Part shown: in pieces, positions 52,648 through 59,935 of the stretch
Numbering within the stretch: the first letter of the stretch is position 1
How the letters are laid out: every line of letters begins with the position of its first letter
Assembly: GCF_030056655.1 (NCBI RefSeq)
Contig: NZ_JASHIE010000008.1
Coordinates: 62,001 to 126,000 of the forward strand
Reading direction: 5' to 3'
DNA length: 64,000 nucleotides
Origin: Flectobacillus rivi
GTDB taxonomy: Bacteria > Bacteroidota > Bacteroidia > Cytophagales > Spirosomataceae
Notes under the pieces: model-generated
Seen by the model: the letters and a program-made list of their open reading frames with translations, nothing else
What the model was told of the DNA's origin: nothing
Database searches by the model: none
Translations under genes and position numbers: made by a program

Positions 52648-53181
52648 TTATTGCAATCCATGTGTTCTAACCAAAAAGTCTAAAAACTCCTCCGCACAAC
52701 GACTCACAATTTGATAGACATTTTCAAAATCTTCATTTTGTCCATAATAGGGATCTGGAACTTCTGGAATTTTATATTCAGAGGAATCTATTAGAAAATC
52801 TCTGTTCGGAATAGCAACCTCTGGATCGAAACGACGGTACATAAAGCAAATATCGTCAGGTTGATGCATCCCTGTAGCTCGGTATGAGATAGACTGAATG
52901 TTGTCCATGTTGTAGTCATCCATACCAACGATATAATCAAATACGGAGAAATCTTCTCCAGTCAGTTTACGACAACGATGAAGTAATTCGATGTCATGAC
53001 TACTAGCATTTTTACGAGTGCGATGATCAGGCAATTCGCCAATGTGATAGCTATGCGTAGCCGCTGAATCGCATTGGATTACTCTTTGTAAATTTCTGTT
53101 TTTTACAGCACGTCTGAATGTTTCCTCCGCAATCGGCGAACGACAAATATTTCCAGTACAAACAAACAGGACTTTAATCAT
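52648..53181 (-). CDS. low-molecular-weight protein-tyrosine phosphatase
   Basis: 177 residues from the ATG at 53181. The P-loop VCTGNICRSP (Cys near residue 7, CX5RS) at the N-terminus and the general-acid EVPDPYYG near residue 141 define the family. Between them, DYNMDNIQ matches the usual substrate-loop segment. It probably dephosphorylates tyrosine kinases of polysaccharide export or arginine/tyrosine phosphoproteins. The extra N-terminal residues from a TTG at 53190 are unlikely. Confidence 0.93.
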   Translation of the reverse strand: MIKVLFVCTGNICRSPIAEETFRRAVKNRNLQRVIQCDSAATHSYHIGELPDHRTRKNASSHDIELLHRCRKLTGEDFSVFDYIVGMDDYNMDNIQSISYRATGMHQPDDICFMYRRFDPEVAIPNRDFLIDSSEYKIPEVPDPYYGQNEDFENVYQIVSRCAEEFLDFLVRTHGLQ

Positions 53182-53246
53182 ATAGTTCAAAAAGGGTAAT
53201 AATATTGAGGGGTTGTGATTCTACTCCGTTTTGTTTCAGAGATATA

Positions 53247-53555
53247 TTACTTCTCAACAGGCTGATTTTCATCATCTACTAAGATGTATATTTCTTCTTT
53301 AGGTTTTTTCATTAAATATTTTTCTCTAGCGTATTTCTCTATCAACTTTGGATTACCCAACACCTCTTCACGCTCACGCTGAACATCCTTGAGTTTTTCT
53401 TGATAATAAATTTTTTCATCTTCCAAACGACCCAATTCTCCTCGTCTTTTGAACTGTGTCCAAATATCATTATCGTCAAAAACTAGCATCCACCCTGTCA
53501 AAGCGAGAAAGCTTAATGTGTAAAATCGGTATTTTGTGAACAACAAACGTATCAT
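53247..53555 (-). CDS. FtsB/DivIC-like septum formation initiator
   Basis: 102 residues: one transmembrane helix (about 10-24), then a coiled coil (about 35-65, RGELGRLEDEKIYYQEKLKDVQREREEVLGN) and the C-terminal IEKYAREKYLMKKPKEEIYIL that marks the DivIC/FtsB family. It takes part in the divisome with FtsL and FtsQ. The frame is open to a TTG at 53576, but ATG at 53555 is the natural start. It lies 66 bases before the LMW-PTP gene and 188 bases after eno on the same strand; in many Bacteroidota eno and this gene are neighbours. Confidence 0.88.
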   Translation of the reverse strand: MIRLLFTKYRFYTLSFLALTGWMLVFDDNDIWTQFKRRGELGRLEDEKIYYQEKLKDVQREREEVLGNPKLIEKYAREKYLMKKPKEEIYILVDDENQPVEK

Positions 53556-53711
53556 AGGATTATATAGATTATTCAATCATGTAAAATTATCATATTTATT
53601 TGGCTATCAGTAAACCGAATCAGAGAAATTACGCTTGTTGGCAGGCTACTATCAGGCTACGACCTAAAAACTTAAGAAGTCGACGATAGAGCTAACTTTG
53701 TTGAGGTAAAA

Positions 53712-53745
53712 AAAAAGACCAGCAAATTGCTTTGCCAGTCTTTTT
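53712..53745 (-). terminator. eno terminator
   Basis: AAAAAGACCAGCAAA-n4-TTTGCCAGTCTTTTT: 15-bp stem with two internal mismatches, 20 bases past the eno stop, with a T run on the minus strand. Confidence 0.75.
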
Positions 53746-53764
53746 GTAAATATGGTTTTTCCAA

Positions 53765-55042
53765 TTAGAATTTCAAACCTGGGAAGTAAGCGTTAGCGCC
53801 TAATTCTTCCTCGATACGAAGCAATTGGTTGTATTTAGCCATACGGTCAGAACGAGAAGCCGAACCAGTTTTGATTTGACCTGTGTTCAATGCTACTGCC
53901 AAGTCAGCAATTGTAGCATCTTCAGTTTCACCAGAACGGTGAGACATGATGTTTTTGTATGAGTTACGTTTAGCCAAGTTGATTGTATCGATAGTTTCAG
54001 TCAAAGAACCGATTTGGTTTACTTTCACCAATACAGCGTTAGCTACACCTTGCTCGATACCCATTTGCAAACGTTTTACGTTAGTTACAAATAAGTCATC
54101 ACCTACTAACTGGCATTTGCTACCAATTAATCTAGTTTGCTCAGCCCAACCAGCCCAGTCATCTTCAGCCATACCGTCTTCGATAGAGATGATTGGATAT
54201 TTGTCAACCCAAGTTTTCCAGTAAGCAGCCATTTCCATGTTGTTCAATTGCTTGCCATCAGACTTTTTGAATGTATAAAGACCAGTTTCTTCGTTATAGA
54301 ATTCAGAAGAAGCAGCATCCATTGCGATGAAGATTTCTTCACCTGGTTTGTAGCCAGCTTTTTCGATTGATTGCAATACGATTTCGATAGCCTCCTCGTT
54401 TGATTTGATGTTTGGAGCAAAACCACCTTCGTCACCTACGTTTGTAGAATAACCTTTAGATTTCAATACACCTTTCAAAGCGTGGAAAACTTCAGTACCC
54501 ATACGCAAAGCGTGAGAGAAAGACTCAGCTTTTGCAGGCATTACCATAAACTCTTGGAAGTCGATTGAGTTATCAGCGTGTGAACCACCGTTCAAGATGT
54601 TCATCATTGGTACTGGCAAAGTATTTGCGTTTGTACCACCTACATAACGATAAAGAGATAAACCAGACTCTTGTGCTGCTGCTTTAGCTACTGCCAAAGA
54701 TACACCCAAGATTGCGTTTGCACCCAACTTGCCTTTGTTAGCAGTTCCGTCGAGTTCAATCATCAATTTGTCAATAAGGTTTTGCTCTGTTACTTCAATG
54801 CCTAGAATTTCCGCAGCAATAGCCTCATTTACGTTTTCTACGGCTTTCAATACACCTTTTCCAACATAAACTGATTTATCTTCATCGCGTAACTCAACAG
54901 CTTCGTGAATACCTGTAGATGCACCTGATGGAACAGCTGCACGACCAAAAGCACCAGCTTCTGTGCGAATATCTACTTCTACTGTTGGATTACCACGTGA
55001 ATCCAAGATTTGTCTAGCATGAACATACTGAATAGCACTCAT
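53765..55042 (-). CDS. eno: enolase
   Basis: Converts 2-phosphoglycerate to phosphoenolpyruvate. 425 residues starting MSAIQYVHARQILDSRGNPT; other marks are GRAAVPSGASTG, PVPMMNILNGGSHADN (about 150), GDEGGFAPN, YPIISIEDGMAEDDW (metal ligands, about 281), QLVGDDLFVTN, VKVNQIGSLTET and SHRSGETEDATIADLAV (about 370). The frame runs on to 55180, but the extra 46 residues are not family-like. Normal length. Confidence 0.98.
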   Translation of the reverse strand: MSAIQYVHARQILDSRGNPTVEVDIRTEAGAFGRAAVPSGASTGIHEAVELRDEDKSVYVGKGVLKAVENVNEAIAAEILGIEVTEQNLIDKLMIELDGTANKGKLGANAILGVSLAVAKAAAQESGLSLYRYVGGTNANTLPVPMMNILNGGSHADNSIDFQEFMVMPAKAESFSHALRMGTEVFHALKGVLKSKGYSTNVGDEGGFAPNIKSNEEAIEIVLQSIEKAGYKPGEEIFIAMDAASSEFYNEETGLYTFKKSDGKQLNNMEMAAYWKTWVDKYPIISIEDGMAEDDWAGWAEQTRLIGSKCQLVGDDLFVTNVKRLQMGIEQGVANAVLVKVNQIGSLTETIDTINLAKRNSYKNIMSHRSGETEDATIADLAVALNTGQIKTGSASRSDRMAKYNQLLRIEEELGANAYFPGLKF

Positions 55043-55256
55043 CTTTTGTAATTTTTGTTTTTGGTTAAAAACTTGTGAATTTAGGGGAAATGATTCTTGA
55101 GATGTATCTCTAAATGAATTTGACTGTAAGTTCGTCAAATTTTCCTCTATCAACCCAGTAAAAAGGAATAATTTTCTCACAAAAATAAGTGTTTTTTCAA
55201 GATTCCTTGTACTTTTCCAATTGTTTCATAATCTATTAATGTCAATGCACAAAAAA

Positions 55257-55970
55257 ATGAAAAATATTATTTCTAAAATTATATTATTTTCAATCGTTTA
55301 TTTGGGATTTTATAGTTTTTCCAATGCACAAGTTTTGTCTGTAGAGGATTTTGAAAAAAAATATTCTGAATCTACTGGAGCTCAATTAATTGATGTACGT
55401 ACTTCAGGCGAATATGGAGGGGGGCATTTACCCAAAGCAACCAACATTGATTATCGTGGAGCTGATTTTCAGGAAAAAATCAAAACTCTCGACAAAACTA
55501 AACCTGTCTTTGTCTATTGCTTATCAGGAGGACGAAGTGCCGCTGCTACAGAAGCGCTTCGTAAAAGCGGTTTTTCGCAAGTATATGACTTACAAGGTGG
55601 ATATTTGAAATGGACTACCAAAATGAAACCAGTGGAAGGTATCAGTGCTACCAAGGATGTAAAAGCTATCACTGATGCAGAACTAGAAGCAATATTGGCG
55701 CAGCATTCGATAGTAATTTTAGATTTTTTTGCGCCATGGTGTGGTCCTTGTATCAAAATGATGCCAGCCGTAGAAAAGCTTTCTGAAGAATACAAAGGAA
55801 AGGTATTAATCGTAAAAGTCGATGCCGATGCCAATCGTGCTATTTTAACAAAATATCATATTGACGAAATTCCAACGTTTTTAATCTTCAAAGATAGTAC
55901 ACAAAAAATGCGTGCGATTGGATATCAGGAAGAATCTGCTTTAAAAAAACTGTTTACGCAATATTTGTAA
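55257..55970 (+). CDS. exported rhodanese-thioredoxin fusion protein
   Basis: 237 residues from the ATG at 55257 (ATGs at 55239 and 55245 are possible). A signal peptide (about 1-24, ending SFSNAQ) leads into a rhodanese domain (about 26-120) with active Cys in FVYCLSGGRSAAATEAL, then a thioredoxin domain (about 135-237) with DFFAPWCGPCIKMMPAVEKL (WCGPC) and the cis-Pro segment DEIPTFLIF. The pair suggests periplasmic sulfane-sulfur or disulfide chemistry; the physiological substrate is unknown. It ends 17 bases before dispersed repeat copy 4. Confidence 0.9.
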   Translation: MKNIISKIILFSIVYLGFYSFSNAQVLSVEDFEKKYSESTGAQLIDVRTSGEYGGGHLPKATNIDYRGADFQEKIKTLDKTKPVFVYCLSGGRSAAATEALRKSGFSQVYDLQGGYLKWTTKMKPVEGISATKDVKAITDAELEAILAQHSIVILDFFAPWCGPCIKMMPAVEKLSEEYKGKVLIVKVDADANRAILTKYHIDEIPTFLIFKDSTQKMRAIGYQEESALKKLFTQYL

Positions 55971-55987
55971 AAAGTAGATAATTTGCC

Positions 55988-56204
55988 ATAAACATGAGTC
56001 ATCTCTAATTTAGAGATTGAGCGGATGAGTGATTATGTTAAAATTTGTATTCTAGTAGTAGAGACGCAATGATTGCGTCTTGAGCTGAATAAAATCTAGT
56101 GTAGTAGCATCAAAAAAGCGGTCGAAAACTATTTTTCGACCGCTTTTTTGATGAAAATTTGGAGAATAACCCTAATCTTAAAATTCGGGATGACTCATGT
56201 TTAT
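55988..56204 (-). repeat. dispersed palindromic element, copy 4 (most intact, convergent spacer)
   Basis: 217 bp bounded by perfect 16-base inverted ends: ATAAACATGAGTCATC at 55988-56003 and its complement at 56189-56204. Similarity continues inward (T/C)C(T/G)AATTT for about 30 bases. Read on the minus strand it has the block order of copies 1 and 3: head CATCCCGAATTTTAAGATT, TTATTCTCC, hairpin 1 (56109-56152), hairpin 2 (56062-56080, AGACGCAAT-C-ATTGCGTCT), CTCTACTACTAGAATACAAA, AATCACTCAT. No transposase and no clear target duplication are seen. It starts 17 bases after one stop codon and ends two bases before the other. Confidence 0.85.
56109..56152. terminator. two-way terminator hairpin of copy 4
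   Basis: 20-bp arms (ATCAAAAAAGCGGTCGAAAA and TTTTCGACCGCTTTTTTGAT) around a 4-base loop, with one more C-G pair outside. A and T runs on both strands. Confidence 0.85.
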
Positions 56205-56206
56205 TT

Positions 56207-56812
56207 TTACTTACAAACAAACATACTCACATAATTAGGAGAGCTTGATGTTATTTGTTTCAGCTTAAATTCTACACCATCGTCTTGTAAAACATTCTCA
56301 GCGATACTTTTGAGTTTTCCCGCAATTTTTGATTCCTGTAACTCATGTCGAATCTGACAACTAGTTATTTTGAGAGAGCTTTTTTTAGTAGTTGACAATG
56401 CCGACACTTTCACCTCGTAGGATGTTTTATCTTTCAATACATCCGCCAAATCTTCTGCTAAAGCCTTTTTAGGATTTTCATAAAAAATCTCTACCGTATA
56501 TTCATCGTTCGATGATGTCAATGAATTATGTGAAACGATTTTCTTCGGACTTGTCTTTTTAGGCTTAGACACCACAGTTGTATCCTCAGCGGTATCAGGT
56601 TTCAAGATAGAAGATACCCCTGATACCACACCAAGTATAACTGTAACCCACATAAACAAGCGAATTGTCTTGATAATTTCAGGTCTGGGTTTTGGGCGAC
56701 TACTTTCTCTAAATAACAAGAAGTAGGAAAGAATAAATGCAATAGCACTTAAACCTGTTACTCCGTATTTGAGGAAAGAACCTAATTCTGTAACATTTAT
56801 CTGCAATAACAT
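56207..56812 (-). CDS. small membrane protein of unknown function
   Basis: 201 residues from the ATG at 56812 (TTG at 56836 adds eight). Two transmembrane helices (about 12-34 and 50-72) are followed by a low-complexity Thr/Lys/Ser linker (about 75-105) and a soluble domain of about 95 residues (YTVEIFYENPKKALAEDLADVLKDK onward) with two conserved-looking Cys near the end. That domain has a beta-alpha-beta feel similar to LytR-C/SPOR-type folds, but I cannot assign it. The next gene upstream is thiL, 41 bases away, so they may be one operon. Confidence 0.7.
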   Translation of the reverse strand: MLLQINVTELGSFLKYGVTGLSAIAFILSYFLLFRESSRPKPRPEIIKTIRLFMWVTVILGVVSGVSSILKPDTAEDTTVVSKPKKTSPKKIVSHNSLTSSNDEYTVEIFYENPKKALAEDLADVLKDKTSYEVKVSALSTTKKSSLKITSCQIRHELQESKIAGKLKSIAENVLQDDGVEFKLKQITSSSPNYVSMFVCK

Positions 56813-56853
56813 GGCTAGGAATGATTGGTTATTCAAAGGGTCCGTTGAAATTA

Positions 56854-57879
56854 TTAGAAATGTTCGTAACCAGGAGAAGTTAATTTCACCAAATTACCTG
56901 ATTTCATCATGATATGCGCGCCTTCTACTTCGTTAGTGATATAACCTATTGGCGTGATTTCACTTACCTGCTCGATTTTCTGATAATCTTCTTGACTTAC
57001 TGTAAATAATAATTCGTAGTCTTCTCCCCCATTCAAGGCGGCTGTCATTGGGCTGAAATTCAATTCTGTGCCAGTCAAGTATGTTTGGTCATCGATTGGC
57101 ATTTTATCTTCAAAAATCACCCCTCCAATACCAGAATTTTTACAGATATGAAGTAACTCGGCAGCTAAACCATCCGACACATCAATCATTGCAGTAGGAA
57201 TTACATCTAAAGCCCTCAATTCGTGAATCACATCCATACGAGCAGTAGGCTTCAGTTGGCGTTCTACAACATAATCTTTATCGCTCAACTCTGGTTGCAT
57301 ATCGGGATTTGCCATGAAAACCTGCTTTTCTCTTTCCAATACCTGTAAGCCCATGAATGCAGCGCCAAGGTCACCTGTTACACAAACAATATCCCCTTTT
57401 TGGGCAGTATTACGGTACACGATTTGATGCTCATCCGCAGTGCCAAGAACAGTAATAGAGATAGCCAAGCCGCCTCTTGAAGAAGAAGTATCTCCGCCAA
57501 TCAAATCGATATTGTATTCTTCGCAAGCAATTTTGATTCCTTCGTATAATTCTTCAATGGCTTCTACTGAAAAACGATTGCTCAAACCCAAGCTTACGGT
57601 TATCTGATTAGGAATCCCATTCATGGCAGCAATATCCGAAACATTTACGGCTACTGCCTTATAACCCAAATGTCGCAAAGGAGTGTAAGCCAAGTCAAAA
57701 TGAACACCCTCCATCAACAAATCCGTTGAAATCAATAATTTTTTGCCCTCTGTGTCTACTACAGCGGCGTCGTCTCCAATACCTTTGATAGAGCCAGATT
57801 GCACTATCGGAAATTTTTCGGCGATTCTTTTAATTAATCCGAATTCGCCAATTGTACTCAATTCAGTTCTTGTTTCCAT
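56854..57879 (-). CDS. thiL: thiamine-monophosphate kinase
   Basis: Phosphorylates thiamine monophosphate to the diphosphate cofactor. 341 residues of the AIR-synthase-like fold: GEFGLIKRIAEKF at the N-terminus, GIGDDAAVVD (about 37), LLISTDLLMEGVHFD (about 48), LGYKAVAVNVSDIAAM (about 71), NIDLIGGDTSSS, VTGDLGAAFMGL (about 168), MIDVSDGLAAEL (about 230) and NGGEDYELLF. The start codon lies only four bases after a perfect -7 box, so the mRNA may be leaderless. Confidence 0.96.
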   Translation of the reverse strand: METRTELSTIGEFGLIKRIAEKFPIVQSGSIKGIGDDAAVVDTEGKKLLISTDLLMEGVHFDLAYTPLRHLGYKAVAVNVSDIAAMNGIPNQITVSLGLSNRFSVEAIEELYEGIKIACEEYNIDLIGGDTSSSRGGLAISITVLGTADEHQIVYRNTAQKGDIVCVTGDLGAAFMGLQVLEREKQVFMANPDMQPELSDKDYVVERQLKPTARMDVIHELRALDVIPTAMIDVSDGLAAELLHICKNSGIGGVIFEDKMPIDDQTYLTGTELNFSPMTAALNGGEDYELLFTVSQEDYQKIEQVSEITPIGYITNEVEGAHIMMKSGNLVKLTSPGYEHF

Positions 57880-57883
57880 ACTG

Positions 57884-57914
57884 CAAAGTTAATCAGTCTT
57901 TTAGTGCCGAGCAA
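57884..57914 (-). promoter_or_regulatory. thiL promoter (-33 TTG, -7 TAACTTTG), leaderless
   Basis: On the minus strand: TTG (57914-57912), exactly 20 bases, TAACTTTG (57891-57884), then CAGT and the ATG of thiL at 57879. Since starts in this promoter type fall about 4-8 bases after the -7 box, the transcript should begin at or next to the start codon. Confidence 0.65.
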
Positions 57915-57928
57915 TTTTGTACTATATC

Positions 57929-57961
57929 AAAAAAAAAGCCGTTCAAACTAGTCGAACGGCT
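57929..57961 (-). terminator. terminator of the 154-aa lipoprotein gene
   Basis: AGCCGTTC-n9-GAACGGCT; on the minus strand it is followed by nine T. It lies 24 bases past the stop at 57985 and just before the thiL promoter. Confidence 0.8.
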
Positions 57962-57984
57962 CAATGATATGTATTGAGTTTGAT

Positions 57985-58449
57985 TTAAGGATTGGTCAAT
58001 TGATAATTTGCAATTGTATTACTTGCCTTAATATATGCTGTTGCAGTTTCGAGTGTTACAGCTGAGGTAGTTGGTGTACCTACGATTTTGTAAGTCAATG
58101 TACCATTTGTACCAGTAGGAACGCCCGACGAGCTTGTCAAGCCAGAAATAGTCAAAGTTGTGTTATCTGTTGAAATAGACCATGTTCCTGTAAATGTCAC
58201 TCCGTCTTTTTCCGTTAATTTAGCAGCTGTTTTGCTGGTAAGGTCTAGTTTGTAATTGGCATAACCAGGGATTTTATTACTTGAAGCCGTTTTATCATAA
58301 ACAATATCCGAACCTTCTTTTACAACTTTTGCAGTCCAAATACGTGTTAATTTTGCTTCTACAGTAGGTTCAGCCTCTGTACCTTTGCAACCCAAAAGTA
58401 CTCCAGAGATTAATACAATTAAAGGCAATAGGGTCAATATTTTTTTCAT
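57985..58449 (-). CDS. small lipoprotein, lipocalin-like
   Basis: 154 residues with a lipobox (VLLGCKG, Cys21). The mature part is beta-rich and Thr/Ser-rich: KLTRIWTAKVVKEG, YKLDLTSKTAAKLTEKDGVTFTGTWSIS and LTISGLTSSSGVPTGTNGTLTYKIV. The LTGTW-type strand pattern resembles the lipocalin-like domains common in Bacteroidota lipoproteins. Function unknown. Monocistronic, with a terminator behind it. Confidence 0.75.
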   Translation of the reverse strand: MKKILTLLPLIVLISGVLLGCKGTEAEPTVEAKLTRIWTAKVVKEGSDIVYDKTASSNKIPGYANYKLDLTSKTAAKLTEKDGVTFTGTWSISTDNTTLTISGLTSSSGVPTGTNGTLTYKIVGTPTTSAVTLETATAYIKASNTIANYQLTNP

Positions 58450-58556
58450 AACAATTAAAATTTTTAATTTTTTTGATAAAAATAGATAAAATTAGTTGAA
58501 TTCAACAAAGAGATAATGAATTTTTGCACCCAAAATTCTTCGACATTTACTGTATT

Positions 58557-58787
58557 ATGCTACCAACCTTTACCAAATCACAACTCGCTTTACGCAACGG
58601 CCAAGACCGTGAAGAAATTTGGATTGCCTACAAAGGAGTCATTTATGATGTTGGCAAATCTCGTCTTTGGAAAAATGGTAAGCACTACGAGCATTGGGCT
58701 GGCCAAGACCTAACCTCTGAACTGGCTGATGCTCCACACAATGACGCCGTCTTCGAGAAGTTTACTGTAGTTGGTCAACTTACTTAG
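58557..58787 (+). CDS. cytochrome b5-like heme-binding protein
   Basis: 76 residues from the ATG at 58557 (the frame opens with TTG at 58524). Matches the small bacterial cytochrome b5-like family: FTKSQLALRNGQDREEIWIAYKGVIYDV, SRLWKNGKHYEHWAGQDLT and APHNDAVFEKFTVVG. His residues in GKHYEHWAG and in APHND are the probable heme-contact positions. No signal peptide, so cytoplasmic. It stands before the kinase-like gene by 79 bases on the same strand. Confidence 0.85.
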   Translation: MLPTFTKSQLALRNGQDREEIWIAYKGVIYDVGKSRLWKNGKHYEHWAGQDLTSELADAPHNDAVFEKFTVVGQLT

Positions 58788-58866
58788 TCTGCATTTATTA
58801 TGACTATTTTTTACTAGAAAAGGTTGTATGGAAGTTGATTTTCACTTCAAAATAAACTAAAAAACT

Positions 58867-59715
58867 ATGATTCTAATCGCAGACAGTGGGTCTAGCAAAA
58901 CAGATTGGCGTCTTGTGGCATCCGATGCCAGCATTCAGCAAGTCAAAACTATTGGATTCAATCCATATTATCAAGATAGCACCTCTATTGCTGAGGAACT
59001 AAAACTTCAACTTTTACCTAAAGTTCAAGAATCCATAACACAAATTTATTATTACGGCACTGGTATTACCAATCTTGAAAAGTCTCAGGTCTTAATTGAC
59101 GCCTTCAAAACTGTTTTTCCTGATTGTGACAGCATTCATGTTCACAACGATATGTTGGGAGCAGCAAGAGCCTTAGCTGGGCATCACAGTGGTATTGTGT
59201 GTATTCTGGGTACGGGGTCTAATTCATGTTTTTATGATGGAGAGCAAATTGCACATCAAGTTCCTCCATTAGGCTTCTGGCTTGGCGATGAAGGTAGCGG
59301 TGGGCATCTGGGCAAACAATTGGTACTCGCATATCTGCACAAGGATCTGCCTATGGACCTGCGTGACAAGTTTGAGAAAAGATATGGCGCCAAAGACCGT
59401 TTGGAGATTCTGGATAATGCCTATCATAAGCCTTTTCCAAATCGTTATTTTGCCTCGTTTTCAAAGTTTTTGTTTGACAATCGCCAGCACCCATTTGTAT
59501 ATCGCTTATTGTTCGACGCATTTACTGATTTCTTTGAGAAATACCTACTTAAATATCCAGAAGTTAGTCAATATAAAATTCATTTTACAGGCTCTGTAGC
59601 CTTTTACTACTCTGATATTCTACGCCAAGTAGCTGCTAGTAAGGATTGTACCGTTGGTATTATTGCCGAAACACCCATTGCAGGACTCACGTTGTACCAT
59701 CAACAAACTAATTAA
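58867..59715 (+). CDS. BadF/BadG-type N-acetylglucosamine kinase-like protein
   Basis: 282-residue ASKHA-fold kinase. Phosphate-1 motif MILIADSGSSKTDWRL (about 1-16), phosphate-2 region HSGIVCILGTGSNSCFYDG (about 114), LGDEGSGGHLGKQL (about 141) and the adenosine motif HFTGSVAFYYSDILRQ (about 239) are visible. Proteins of this type in Bacteroidota phosphorylate N-acetylglucosamine or muramic-acid derived sugars in wall recycling; the exact sugar cannot be told here. Confidence 0.88.
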   Translation: MILIADSGSSKTDWRLVASDASIQQVKTIGFNPYYQDSTSIAEELKLQLLPKVQESITQIYYYGTGITNLEKSQVLIDAFKTVFPDCDSIHVHNDMLGAARALAGHHSGIVCILGTGSNSCFYDGEQIAHQVPPLGFWLGDEGSGGHLGKQLVLAYLHKDLPMDLRDKFEKRYGAKDRLEILDNAYHKPFPNRYFASFSKFLFDNRQHPFVYRLLFDAFTDFFEKYLLKYPEVSQYKIHFTGSVAFYYSDILRQVAASKDCTVGIIAETPIAGLTLYHQQTN

Positions 59716-59935
59716 GAAGGAGTTATGTTGTTTAAATATGACAATTCCTACACTATGTTAACCCAGTTTTTTGATTTCTAATTGGATTTTAATTCTGTTT
59801 TGATTTTCTGAAGATTTTTTGAATTAAAATTGTATCTTTTCAAGAAAATAGTTTAAAACTAGGGTTATTTATATAAATTAGTAGAGAATTTAGGTTATCT
59901 TTATACAACCAGTCACCGCAAACTATCAACTGTTA

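Noticed and set aside
55043..55180. 46-residue N-terminal extension of enolase
   Set aside because: Enolase begins at MSAIQYVHARQILDSRG; the extension has no family similarity and lies in the promoter region.
55988..56204. Target-site duplication around the best element copy
   Set aside because: The flanking bases (TTTGCC at left, TTTTAC at right) do not form a clear direct repeat, so none is claimed.
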